The notes below the pieces were generated by a model. It did no database searches and had not been told where the DNA came from. It saw only the letters and a program-made list of their open reading frames with translations. Positions 8,465 to 15,808 of a stretch of DNA of 23,781 nucleotides are shown one piece after another (positions within the stretch are counted from its first letter, which is position 1; every line of letters begins with the position of its first letter). The stretch lies in NCBI GenBank assembly GCA_048213135.1, contig PS015761.1:1-23781 (forward strand), in the 5' to 3' direction. Source of the DNA: Reclinomonas americana ATCC 50394. Its lineage: Eukaryota; Jakobida; Jakobea; Jakobida. The position numbers were made by a program, and so were the translations under genes.

Positions 8465-9154
8465 CTAGTCCCTCGGACCGAACGCCCGGCCGGCCAGGGA
8501 GATCGCTTCCTCGAGCCTCTTGCCCGTCAGGCTTGCCCATTCGTCGCCCAGGCTCCGCGAGGCCCCGCGCTGGCGGGCGAGATGCAGGCCAAGGCGGTCC
8601 TGCAGCGCCGCATCGAAGAGCTGGTCCCCGCGCAGGCTGAGCTGCTTCTTGAGACCGCGCAACGTGCGCCGCACGATCTGATAGCGGCCGATGGCGCTGG
8701 AGCCCCCGCCGGCGTACAGCGCGGCGTTTTCAGGGTGCGACAACATCACCGTCTGCAGAGCTTCGATCTGATCGAGGGTCAGGACCGTCAGGTCCTGCTC
8801 CATAGCCCTTGGCAGCCACCTGCCGTAATCGAGCGAGGTGGAATACCCGTCGTTCGCCTGGTTTGCCGTGCCCTCGCATTTCGCGATGTAGTTCAGGAGC
8901 GCTTTCTCCTGATCGGTGACGCGCTGCGCGAGGACATCTTGCGCTACGGGATCGACCGGATGCGCAACAGCCCGATTGTCATTCGCGGCCTTCGGGATTT
9001 CGTTGTCGTTGGCCGCGCGAACCCTGCGGTTATCGTTGGCCGCCGATCCGAGGAGGCTGTCTGCCTGCGGGACGAAGCTGGGCGCGCAAGCTGTTAGGAG
9101 GGCAATCACGAAGCCGCAGCCCACAAAGGAAGCGGCACGCGGGAAACTGTCCAT
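8465..9154 (-). CDS. Lipoprotein with a lambda-lysozyme-like (GH104-type) domain and three AANDN repeats
   Basis: This 229 aa protein is predicted to be exported and lipidated: a hydrophobic N-terminus ends in the lipobox LTAC (Cys23). A low-complexity linker carries AANDN three times with exact nine-residue spacing (38-42, 47-51, 56-60). The C-terminal two thirds resemble the muramidase/lytic transglycosylase of the lambda endolysin type: an IAKCEGT segment with the likely catalytic Glu94, a following GYSTSLDYG stretch, and SSAIGRYQIV with a downstream LHLARQRGA. It would act on peptidoglycan from the membrane surface. I chose the ATG at 9154 because a GGGG lies just upstream; an ATG 12 bases earlier is possible. 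It is not part of a visible phage. Domain assignment is from motif recognition, so enzyme activity is unproven. Confidence 0.65.
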   Translation of the reverse strand: MDSFPRAASFVGCGFVIALLTACAPSFVPQADSLLGSAANDNRRVRAANDNEIPKAANDNRAVAHPVDPVAQDVLAQRVTDQEKALLNYIAKCEGTANQANDGYSTSLDYGRWLPRAMEQDLTVLTLDQIEALQTVMLSHPENAALYAGGGSSAIGRYQIVRRTLRGLKKQLSLRGDQLFDAALQDRLGLHLARQRGASRSLGDEWASLTGKRLEEAISLAGRAFGPRD

Positions 9155-9166
9155 CTTGGACCCCAT

Positions 9167-9438
9167 TGGCCAGGGCCGAAGCTTGTTGCTTCGGGCGTTC
9201 GAGGCCGGGGACCCCCCGGCCGCCTCCGCGGCGCGGAAGGCCAGGGCAGGATCAGGGCGTGGACAGCTCGATTTTTCAGCGCGCCCTTCGGAATGAAACA
9301 GTCCGCGTTAGATGTTTCCCTTCGTGGTCTCGCGTGAAAAGAAAAGTGAAAAAAGAGCGACAACGCCGACACGGCAGGGGTTGCCGTAGTGTTCCTCTAG
9401 CTGAACGAAATGAAACAGCGCGGTTCACGTGGGGGTTC
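9167..9438. other. Intergenic region with small hairpins, upstream of the lipoprotein gene
   Basis: This 272-base stretch runs into the assembly gap and holds no convincing gene. It has three small perfect inverted repeats: CCGAAGC/GCTTCGG (9176-9182 with 9188-9194), GGCCGGGG/CCCCGGCC (9203-9210 with 9214-9221) and ACGGCA/TGCCGT (9371-9376 with 9382-9387). The first two would lie in the leader of the minus-strand lipoprotein mRNA. A purine-rich patch lies around 9336-9360. No promoter could be fixed. Confidence 0.4.
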
Positions 9439-9817
9439 NNNNNNNNNNNNNNNNNNNNNNNNNNNNNNNNNNNNNNNNNNNNNNNNNNNNNNNNNNNNNN
9501 NNNNNNNNNNNNNNNNNNNNNNNNNNNNNNNNNNNNNNNNNNNNNNNNNNNNNNNNNNNNNNNNNNNNNNNNNNNNNNNNNNNNNNNNNNNNNNNNNNNN
9601 NNNNNNNNNNNNNNNNNNNNNNNNNNNNNNNNNNNNNNNNNNNNNNNNNNNNNNNNNNNNNNNNNNNNNNNNNNNNNNNNNNNNNNNNNNNNNNNNNNNN
9701 NNNNNNNNNNNNNNNNNNNNNNNNNNNNNNNNNNNNNNNNNNNNNNNNNNNNNNNNNNNNNNNNNNNNNNNNNNNNNNNNNNNNNNNNNNNNNNNNNNNN
9801 NNNNNNNNNNNNNNNNN
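9439..9817. other. Assembly gap (379 N)
   Basis: An uninterrupted run of N joins two contigs. The true length and content are unknown, so reading frames that pass through it, and the distance between flanking genes, cannot be trusted. Confidence 0.99.
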
Positions 9818-10765
9818 GTTCTCAATGCCCGATCCGGCGTAAACTGGGCGCGCAACGTGAACGGCCGGAAGCGTTTTTCCTACCGCAGCTTCAGGGACAG
9901 CTTGGGTGCCGGCGCCCCCGCTATGACCTCGATCTATCGATTGGCAAACAGCCCCCTGGAAAAGCTGCTCGGGCCGCGCACGAAGTACGATGACATCGCC
10001 GGCCTTAATGAGCAGGCCATCAAGGCGATCTTTCCGACGGAGGCGTCGAGAGCGGCGATGCGGATGGAATGGCTCCTGCGCTCGGCGAGTTACAATCTGA
10101 TCGAGCCTGCCCGAGCGATGCTCCTTCTCTCCGAGGCGGAGGGTGTTCTCGAACACCTGGACGAGAAGGCGAGCGGCAATGAGGAATGCCGGGTTGACTG
10201 GCTGTGCCGCTCCTCGCTCGGCGCGCAGATCCCGACCTATAAGGCTGGCGCCCCGAACATCAGCCCCGAGCGCAAGGTGCGCCTGTTCGAACAGGCGCAG
10301 ACCCGGCTCGCCGAGTGCGCGGCTGAGCGCTTGCATGTCCTGAGAAACATCGAAGCCCCCTTCACTGAAAAGGCGGTCTCGGTGCGCATGGAAACACTGG
10401 CTTTCTTCGTCGAGTACAATCTGCGCAACCAGCGGCAGAGCAATCTCAAGGCGATGGCCGAGCGCATCTCCGAACCCGTTGTTCTGAAGGCGGTAAAGCT
10501 GGTGACTGGGCGGCTGGGTGATCCCCGCATCCCCCTGAACTTCGCCGAAGCCGCCGGCTATGTCGCGATGATCGAGCACGGCGGCAAGGCTGACGCCTAC
10601 AACAAGAAGGCCGAGGCCATGATCCAGCTGATGCTGGATACCGCGAACCACACCGGTCCGATTCGGGAGTTCGCCCCGGCCTGGATGCCGGAAGGCTATG
10701 ATCTCTTCAAGACCCCCGAACTTGAGGCCGCAATCCGACTCATCGAAGCGAGCGAAAAGGAGTAA
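9818..10765 (+). CDS. Unrecognised helical protein, 5' end lost in the gap
   Basis: An open frame runs out of the N-gap and ends with TAA at 10763-10765. I do not recognise the family. The visible part (about 315 residues) is mostly charged amphipathic helix, with a pair of cysteines in NEECRVDWLCRS and another in LAECAAER, and no membrane segment. The repeat-like helical pattern could suit a TPR-like scaffold, but this is a guess. The first in-frame ATG after the gap is at 9923 (280 aa) and lacks a ribosome-binding sequence; the frame upstream of it also looks coding, so the true start is probably in the gap. The next small gene follows almost without space, indicating a two-gene unit. Function unknown. 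Confidence 0.6.
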   Translation, partial: VLNARSGVNWARNVNGRKRFSYRSFRDSLGAGAPAMTSIYRLANSPLEKLLGPRTKYDDIAGLNEQAIKAIFPTEASRAAMRMEWLLRSASYNLIEPARAMLLLSEAEGVLEHLDEKASGNEECRVDWLCRSSLGAQIPTYKAGAPNISPERKVRLFEQAQTRLAECAAERLHVLRNIEAPFTEKAVSVRMETLAFFVEYNLRNQRQSNLKAMAERISEPVVLKAVKLVTGRLGDPRIPLNFAEAAGYVAMIEHGGKADAYNKKAEAMIQLMLDTANHTGPIREFAPAWMPEGYDLFKTPELEAAIRLIEASEKE

Positions 10766-10770
10766 TGCTG

Positions 10771-10950
10771 ATGCCGACCCATCCCCGCCGTGTGCGCATC
10801 GCTATCGCACTGATCCTGAGCCTGGCGTTCGCGCAAGCGAGCGTGGCTCTTGCTGCGGCTCCGATTCATCTGACGGAACGCGGAAGCAAGGTCAGTTCCG
10901 ATGGGGCGACGCTATTCGCCCGGGCGCCGATCCACGTGACCGGCGCATAA
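10771..10950 (+). CDS. Small exported peptide, 59 aa
   Basis: A short reading frame encodes a basic N-terminus, a hydrophobic core (residues about 9-28, rich in Ala, Leu and Ile) and a signal-peptidase-like A-x-A end near VALAAA. The remaining 30 residues contain APIHLT and, at the end, APIHVTG, a small internal repeat. The preceding gene ends at 10765 with AAGGAG before its stop codon. That sequence is eight bases before the ATG at 10771, a better start than the ATG at 10765 that overlaps the stop. Tight coupling to the unrecognised helical protein suggests joint function in the envelope. No known family comes to mind. A chance frame is possible but the signal peptide argues against it. Confidence 0.55.
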   Translation: MPTHPRRVRIAIALILSLAFAQASVALAAAPIHLTERGSKVSSDGATLFARAPIHVTGA

Positions 10951-10984
10951 GCCTGGCCCCACGACCTCATTGGTGCCTGATATC

Positions 10985-11010
10985 TGCCGTGAGCCCAAGG
11001 GCTCACGGCA
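10985..11010 (+). terminator. Strong terminator hairpin
   Basis: TGCCGTGAGCCC (10985-10996) and GGGCTCACGGCA (10999-11010) form a perfect 12-base inverted repeat with two bases between, followed by TTT. It lies 34 bases after the small exported peptide gene. It also lies 77 bases beyond the stop of the convergent TctC gene, so it may act in both directions. The rest of 10951-11087 shows nothing further. Confidence 0.8.
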
Positions 11011-11087
11011 TTTCGATGCCGCGATTGGCGTCATTTTGGAAACCCATCTCGGCCGGTTTGCCACTCGATCTCGCGGTGCGTCGCGAC

Positions 11088-12053
11088 TCATTCGATGGAG
11101 ACGCCAGCCGATTTGGCAATGGCCCTGAACTTGGCAGTTTCGGATTCGACGAAGGCGGCGACCTCGGCTGGCGAGGCGGGCTTGCTGGTCTCCGCACCCA
11201 ACTCGGAGAAGCGCTTGTTCATCTGCGCGCTCCCCATCACGGCGTAGGTCTCCGCGTTGAGACGATCGACGATCGGCTGCGGCGTGCCTTTGGGAACGGC
11301 GATGACGTTCCAGGTATAGGTTTCATAGCCGCTCAACCCCGCTTCATGCATCGTCGGAGTGCCGGGCAGGAGCGATGAGCGCGTTTTCGTGCTCACGCCA
11401 ATCGCTTTCAACTTGCCGTCGTCAACGAAGGGCGCTGCAGTCGTTACCTGATCGAAGACGAAGGAAACGTTGCCGCTAATAAGGTCTGTCATCGCCGGAG
11501 CAGCGCCGCGATAGGGCACATGCACCATGTCGACCTTCGCCATCGACCGAAACATTTCCGCCGCCATGTGCAGCGTCGTGCCGTTGCCCGACGATCCATA
11601 GTTGTACTTTCCCGGATTCGCTTTCAGCAGAGCCAGCAGTTCCGGCAGGTCGTTAGCGGGCACAGAGGGATGCATGACGAGAACGAGCGGGGCGCTTCCT
11701 GCCATTGCAACAGGCACCAAATCCGCGGGCTTGTAAGGGAGCTTGCGATAGACGCCGGGGTTGATCGCGTACGCGACCGACGTGAACAGGACCGTGTAGC
11801 CGTCGGGCTCGGACTTTGCGACCGCGTCGGTGCCTGACACAGAGCCGGCACCTCCACGATTTTCGACTACGACTTGCTGCTTCAAGCGCTCGGCCAAAGC
11901 GCCTGCGACGACCCTCGCCAGCACATCTGTGCCGCCTCCCGCCGCGAAAGGAACGATCATTCTTATCGGTCTTTGAGGATATTCCTGCGCCCTCGCGGCG
12001 ACCGGACTCGCGAGCCCCAACAGCAGCACGGCAACGGCCGGGATCTTGATCAT
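11088..12053 (-). CDS. Tripartite tricarboxylate transporter substrate-binding protein (TctC/Bug family), second copy
   Basis: This is a 321 aa periplasmic binding protein. The signal peptide ends near ARAQ (about residue 23), followed by EYPQRPIRMIVPFAAGGGTD, the family's opening motif. HVPYRGAAPAMTDLISG is in the second half. The ATG at 12053 is preceded by GGGAGGA in the right place, whereas a longer frame from 12113 would cover the operator. It is only distantly similar to the protein at 6048, so it probably binds a different ligand rather than being a recent duplicate. It diverges from the MaoC gene across operator site C. As with the other copy, no TctA or TctB genes are present. Confidence 0.92.
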   Translation of the reverse strand: MIKIPAVAVLLLGLASPVAARAQEYPQRPIRMIVPFAAGGGTDVLARVVAGALAERLKQQVVVENRGGAGSVSGTDAVAKSEPDGYTVLFTSVAYAINPGVYRKLPYKPADLVPVAMAGSAPLVLVMHPSVPANDLPELLALLKANPGKYNYGSSGNGTTLHMAAEMFRSMAKVDMVHVPYRGAAPAMTDLISGNVSFVFDQVTTAAPFVDDGKLKAIGVSTKTRSSLLPGTPTMHEAGLSGYETYTWNVIAVPKGTPQPIVDRLNAETYAVMGSAQMNKRFSELGAETSKPASPAEVAAFVESETAKFRAIAKSAGVSIE

Positions 12054-12099
12054 TGCAATCCTCCCTCTTGCCGGTTCCAGCCGGCATTCTTTATAGTAC

Positions 12100-12114
12100 A
12101 AAGGTAGGACCATT
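12100..12114. promoter_or_regulatory. FadR/GntR-type operator, site C (one mismatch)
   Basis: AAAGGT-AGG-ACCATT differs from the perfect palindrome at one position and lies in the divergent space between the TctC and MaoC genes. On the + strand TATATT (12114-12119) could be a -10 element for the MaoC gene. On the - strand TTGACC (complement of 12124-12129) followed 17 bases later by TACCTT would suit the TctC gene. Confidence 0.6.
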
Positions 12115-12176
12115 ATATTTTAGGGTCAACAATCAGAGCGAGCCGGCGGCTCGAAAAAGCAAAGGGAGGCATTGAA

Positions 12177-12632
12177 ATGGCGGGTTTATTTTTTGACGAG
12201 CTGACGATCGGGCAGGTTTTCAAGCATGAGATCCGGCGCACAGTCACCGAAGCCGATAATGTCTGGTTCAGCGCATTGACGCACAATCCGGCCTATCTCC
12301 ACCTCGATGAAGAGTATTGCCGAACTGAAACCGAGTTCGGCCAACGGCTGGTCAATAGCGCGTTCACGCTCGGCCTGATGGTCGGCATCTCAGTCGGAGA
12401 CACCACGTTGGGTACCGCCATAGCGAACCTCGGTTGGGACGAAGTGCGCTTCCCGAAACCGCTCTTCCACGGCGACACAATCCGGGTTGAAACCGAGGTG
12501 GTTGATCTGCGGGAGAGCCGATCCCGGCCGGAAGCGGGGATCGTCACCTTCCTACATCGCGCATACAACCAACACGGCGACCTGGTCGCGCAATGCCGCC
12601 GGTCGGGCCTCCAGCGAAAGCGACCTTCTTAG
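12177..12632 (+). CDS. MaoC-family hydratase, mesaconyl-/itaconyl-CoA hydratase-like
   Basis: This 151 aa hot-dog-fold protein is predicted to hydrate an enoyl-CoA, reversibly. The active-site region is [22 protein letters not shown] (27-48, written here in parts: [22 protein letters not shown]). His42 matches the catalytic histidine. The place of the usual aspartate, five residues earlier, is Asn37. From memory this NPxxLHLD form is typical of the subgroup acting on branched C5 dicarboxylyl-CoA esters, often found beside CitE-type lyases. GGGAGG precedes the start. It stands alone as a + strand gene, divergent from a TctC gene and converging on the crotonase gene six bases away. The first line of its coding sequence is only about 52% GC (31 of 60), lower than most of the window. 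The specific substrate is inferred. Confidence 0.82.
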   Translation: MAGLFFDELTIGQVFKHEIRRTVTEADNVWFSALTHNPAYLHLDEEYCRTETEFGQRLVNSAFTLGLMVGISVGDTTLGTAIANLGWDEVRFPKPLFHGDTIRVETEVVDLRESRSRPEAGIVTFLHRAYNQHGDLVAQCRRSGLQRKRPS

Positions 12633-12638
12633 GGGGCC

Positions 12639-13409
12639 TCAGCTGCCTTTAAACGCAGGCCGCCGCTTTTCCCGAAACGCTTGGATGCCTTCGCCGTGGT
12701 CTTCTGTCAGGAGATTGACGCCCTGCGCCCAGGCCTCGGCGTCCAGGAAGGTTTCCAGGCTAGGGGAATGCAGCAGCTTGAACATCTTCTTGGTCGTGCT
12801 GAAGGAGAAGTGCGGGCCGTCGACGAGTTCCTCGACATAGCGCTGCGTTTCGGCCGCGAGTTCGTCGTCCGGCACCATGCGCGTCACGAGACCGAGGGAC
12901 AGGGCCTCCTCCGCTCCTAGTTTACGCGCGCGATAGACGAGTTCCTTGGCGCGCAATTCGCCGATCACCTTGGAGAGGAAGTAGATGGCGCCGCCGTCAG
13001 GCGACAGCCCGACATTGCGGAATACCTGGGAGAACACGGCCGTCTCGGACGCAATGATCATGTCGCAGGCTAGCGCCATGCTCCATCCGATGCCGGCGAC
13101 AGGCCCGCGGACGCTGGCGATGACAGGCTTCTCGATATTGGCGAGCGCAATGATCATGCGATGGGCGCGCTTCAGACGCTCGCGGCCGGTAACGGCCGTG
13201 AATTGTCCCATCGTCGTCGTGTCGCCGCTGGCGCAGAACCCACGACCGGCGCCGCACAGCACGACGACCTTAACCGACGGATCGCGGTTCACCTGGCCGA
13301 AGATGTCGGGCATCGCCTCCTTCATCTCTTCCGAGAGCGCGTTGAGGCGATCCGGTCGGTTCAGCCTCACCGTGGCCACCGGTCCGGCGATTTCGAGGTC
13401 GACATTCAT
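12639..13409 (-). CDS. Crotonase-fold enoyl-CoA hydratase/isomerase, PaaG-like
   Basis: This 256 aa crotonase-superfamily protein acts on enoyl-CoA intermediates in the cytosol. The oxyanion-hole segments are GRGFCASGD (56-63 region) and RGPVAGIGWS (101-110). At the place of the first catalytic glutamate of classical hydratases (Glu144 in the rat enzyme) there is Ser110, and at that of the second (Glu164) Phe130. Asp138 in SPDGG is kept, as in PaaG-type double-bond isomerases. This suggests isomerase rather than hydratase activity. AGGAG precedes the ATG at 13409; longer frames have no such support. It is the last gene of the minus-strand unit, 58 bases after the other crotonase gene. Confidence 0.88.
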   Translation of the reverse strand: MNVDLEIAGPVATVRLNRPDRLNALSEEMKEAMPDIFGQVNRDPSVKVVVLCGAGRGFCASGDTTTMGQFTAVTGRERLKRAHRMIIALANIEKPVIASVRGPVAGIGWSMALACDMIIASETAVFSQVFRNVGLSPDGGAIYFLSKVIGELRAKELVYRARKLGAEEALSLGLVTRMVPDDELAAETQRYVEELVDGPHFSFSTTKKMFKLLHSPSLETFLDAEAWAQGVNLLTEDHGEGIQAFREKRRPAFKGS

Positions 13410-13467
13410 GGGCGCGAGGCTCCTGGTGTATCGGTGCGGCCATAGGGCTCGCCGTGGTTGGGATCGA

Positions 13468-14241
13468 TCAACGGCCGCTGAAGTTCGGCGGTCGCTTTTC
13501 CGCGAAGGCTGCCGGGCCTTCCTTGGCGTCCTCCGTGGATTGCAGCAGCCGGAGCACCATCTGCTCCATGCGCAAGCCGGTCGTGAGATCCATGTCGCGG
13601 CCGCGGATTGCGAGCTCCTTGGCGGCCTGGACGGCCAAGGGGGCGGCGGCGGCGATGCGGCGTGCATAGTCCTTCGCTGCGGACATGACCTCGCCGGCGG
13701 GCACGACCTTGTTGATCAAGCCCCATCGAAGAGCGGTCTGCGCATCGATCGAGTCGCCAGTCAGGAGCATTTCCATCGCGATCGCGTAGGGCAGTTGCGA
13801 GAGCACGCGCTGCGTGCCGCCATTGGCCGGGATGACGCCGCGCTTGACCTCGGCGAGGCTGAAGGTCGCGTGCTCAGCTGCGACCCGAAGGTCGGTGCCC
13901 ATTAGCAGCGTCATGCCGCCGCCGAGGCACAGCCCGTTCACGGCGCAGATGACAGGCTTCCACACCTCGAGGCCGCGATTCAGCAACTGGTCGCGCTGGG
14001 TCAGCCACATCTGCGAGAATTCGGCCGGCTTTGCCACGAAGCTCTTGATGTCGGCGCCGGTGGTGAAGGCGCGCTCGCCCGCCCCGGTGACGATCGCGAC
14101 GCGGATGTCGATGTCGTCGCGGACCTTGATCCAGGCTTCGGACAGGGCGCGGTAGTGGTCGCCGTCCATCGCGTTGAGCCGCTCGGGACGGTTGATCGTG
14201 ATGATCGCAATTCCGTCCTCGACCTCGAAATCGATAGCCAT
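13468..14241 (-). CDS. Crotonase-fold enoyl-CoA hydratase/isomerase
   Basis: This 257 aa protein has the standard crotonase layout. Oxyanion-hole segments are AFTTGADIKSF (59-69) and AVNGLCLGGGM (100-110). Glu131 in SLAEVKRGVIP matches the second catalytic glutamate of classical hydratases, but Thr111 replaces the first. With one of two glutamates present, the reaction (hydration, isomerisation or another crotonase reaction) cannot be assigned. The ATG at 14241 follows GAGGA; upstream in-frame starts overlap the aldehyde dehydrogenase gene. It lies 29 bases after that gene in the ADH-ALDH-crotonase-crotonase unit, consistent with oxidation of the acid after CoA activation. Confidence 0.88.
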   Translation of the reverse strand: MAIDFEVEDGIAIITINRPERLNAMDGDHYRALSEAWIKVRDDIDIRVAIVTGAGERAFTTGADIKSFVAKPAEFSQMWLTQRDQLLNRGLEVWKPVICAVNGLCLGGGMTLLMGTDLRVAAEHATFSLAEVKRGVIPANGGTQRVLSQLPYAIAMEMLLTGDSIDAQTALRWGLINKVVPAGEVMSAAKDYARRIAAAAPLAVQAAKELAIRGRDMDLTTGLRMEQMVLRLLQSTEDAKEGPAAFAEKRPPNFSGR

Positions 14242-14270
14242 TTCATAGTCCTCGGTAGAGCGGGCGGCGG

Positions 14271-15761
14271 TCAGCCCTGATTGATGTAGACGTTCTTCTG
14301 ATAAAGGAACGCGTCGACGTGGTGGGGGCCGCCCTTGTTGCCGTAGCCGCTCATCCGGATGCCGCCGAAGCCGACAGACGGGTCGACGACGCCGTAGCAG
14401 TTGACCCAAACTGTTCCCGATTTGATGCCGTTGGCCATCCGCAACGCCGTGGACACGTCGCGGGTCCAAACCGCGCCACCGAGCCCGTAGATGGTGTCGT
14501 TCGCCATTCGGAGCGCGTCCTCGGCATCGTCGAACGGGATGACGGACACAACGGGACCGAAGACCTCCTCCCGCGCGATGCGCATGCCGTTCCCGACGCC
14601 GGAAAAGATCGTGGGTTCGATGAAGTAGCCGTTGGCCAGATCCCCTTGCAGGCGGTTGCCGCCGGCCGCGAGCGAGGCGCCCTCCTGCGTCGCGACGTCG
14701 ATGTAGCCAAGAACGCGATCCAACTGCTTCTGGGAGATCAGCGGTCCCAGATTGACTGTGGGGTCGAGCCCGTTGCCGACGCGCAGGGTCTTGCCGAAGG
14801 CGGCGAGCCTCTCGACGAATTCTGCCTGGATGCCGCGCTGGACGAAAAGCCGCGAGCCCGCGTAGCAGACCTGGCCGCTGTTGTTGAACACCGCCATGGC
14901 CGCACCGGGGACGGCGACGTCGAGGTCGGCATCCGCGAAGACGACATCGGGCGACTTGCCGCCCAGCTCCAGCTGCAGGCGCTTAATGTTGACGGTCGAG
15001 GCCTCGATGATCTTGCGTCCCGTCTCGGTCGAACCCGTGAAGGCGATGCGATCCACGTCCGGATGGCGGGCAAGCGCGTCGCCCGCCTCGGCACCATAGC
15101 CCGTCACGACATTGACGACGCCTTCTGGAAGCCCGGCCTCATAGAGAAGCTCGACCATCCGCAGCACGCTGAGGGAAGCGTCCTCCGCCGGCTTGAGAAC
15201 CACCGTGCAGCCGGTCGCCAGGGCCCCGCCCAGGATCCACCACTGGCTGATCAGAGGTCCGTTCCAGGGAATGATTCCGCCGATGACGCCGACCGGCGCC
15301 TTGATCGTCATCGTCGTGAAATTGCCGGGAAGCGAGTTCGGCAGGGTTTCTCCGGCGGTGTTGACCGCCTGGCTCGCATAATAGAGCGCCGCCTGGAGGA
15401 GGAACGAGCGGAAGGCCTTCGTCCGCGATAGCGGCGCGCCCATGTCCAGCGTTTCCAGCAGGGCGAGCTCGTCGAAATGCCGATCGATGAGATCGTGGAC
15501 GCGCACCAACAAGGCTTGGCGCTGATAGGGAGTAAACGACTTCCACGGCCCCTCGAAAGCCTGCCTCGCGGAACGCACTGCATGCTCGACGTCCTCGGCC
15601 GATCCTTCGGCAAGATCGGCGAGCTTCTCGCCGGTCGCGGGATTGAAGGTCGCGAAGGTCCGCCTCGACCGCGACGGCACCATCCTGCCGTCGATCAGGT
15701 GGCCTTTGGCCGCGCCGGTCAGATAGGGATGCGATACCGGAGGAGATGCGTGCGTATTCAT
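14271..15761 (-). CDS. NAD(P)-dependent aldehyde dehydrogenase
   Basis: This 496 aa enzyme oxidises an aldehyde to a carboxylic acid. The catalytic set is complete: Asn167 in IIPWNGP, Glu266 in LELGGKSPD and the nucleophile Cys299 in NSGQVCYAGSR. FTGSTETGR (241-249) is the usual cofactor-binding segment. The length matches the betaine/phenylacetaldehyde dehydrogenase-like group. I placed the start at the ATG at 15761, which has a weak GGAAAG upstream; an in-frame ATG at 15776 is possible. It follows the zinc alcohol dehydrogenase by 47 bases, so the two probably catalyse consecutive steps from alcohol to acid. A second ALDH of a different subgroup is at 19368, also behind an alcohol dehydrogenase. 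Confidence 0.92.
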   Translation of the reverse strand: MNTHASPPVSHPYLTGAAKGHLIDGRMVPSRSRRTFATFNPATGEKLADLAEGSAEDVEHAVRSARQAFEGPWKSFTPYQRQALLVRVHDLIDRHFDELALLETLDMGAPLSRTKAFRSFLLQAALYYASQAVNTAGETLPNSLPGNFTTMTIKAPVGVIGGIIPWNGPLISQWWILGGALATGCTVVLKPAEDASLSVLRMVELLYEAGLPEGVVNVVTGYGAEAGDALARHPDVDRIAFTGSTETGRKIIEASTVNIKRLQLELGGKSPDVVFADADLDVAVPGAAMAVFNNSGQVCYAGSRLFVQRGIQAEFVERLAAFGKTLRVGNGLDPTVNLGPLISQKQLDRVLGYIDVATQEGASLAAGGNRLQGDLANGYFIEPTIFSGVGNGMRIAREEVFGPVVSVIPFDDAEDALRMANDTIYGLGGAVWTRDVSTALRMANGIKSGTVWVNCYGVVDPSVGFGGIRMSGYGNKGGPHHVDAFLYQKNVYINQG

Positions 15762-15808
15762 GGAGCTTTCCACCATCAGCAGGAGTCCGGGAATGTCGGC
15801 GGTGCTGA

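Noticed and set aside
8975-9043. Repeat block considered as a CRISPR or DNA tandem repeat, or as an ssrA gene
   Set aside because: Only three 27-base periods, inside a coding frame and not identical at DNA level. There is no tRNA-like structure for a tmRNA gene.
9166-10651. Open frames that run through the N-gap on both strands
   Set aside because: N codons cannot be read and the gap length is uncertain. Only the part to the right of the gap on the + strand looks coding.
8267-11087. Block considered as a prophage because of the lysozyme-like domain
   Set aside because: No integrase, capsid, terminase, holin or attachment repeats are visible, and the enzyme carries a lipobox.
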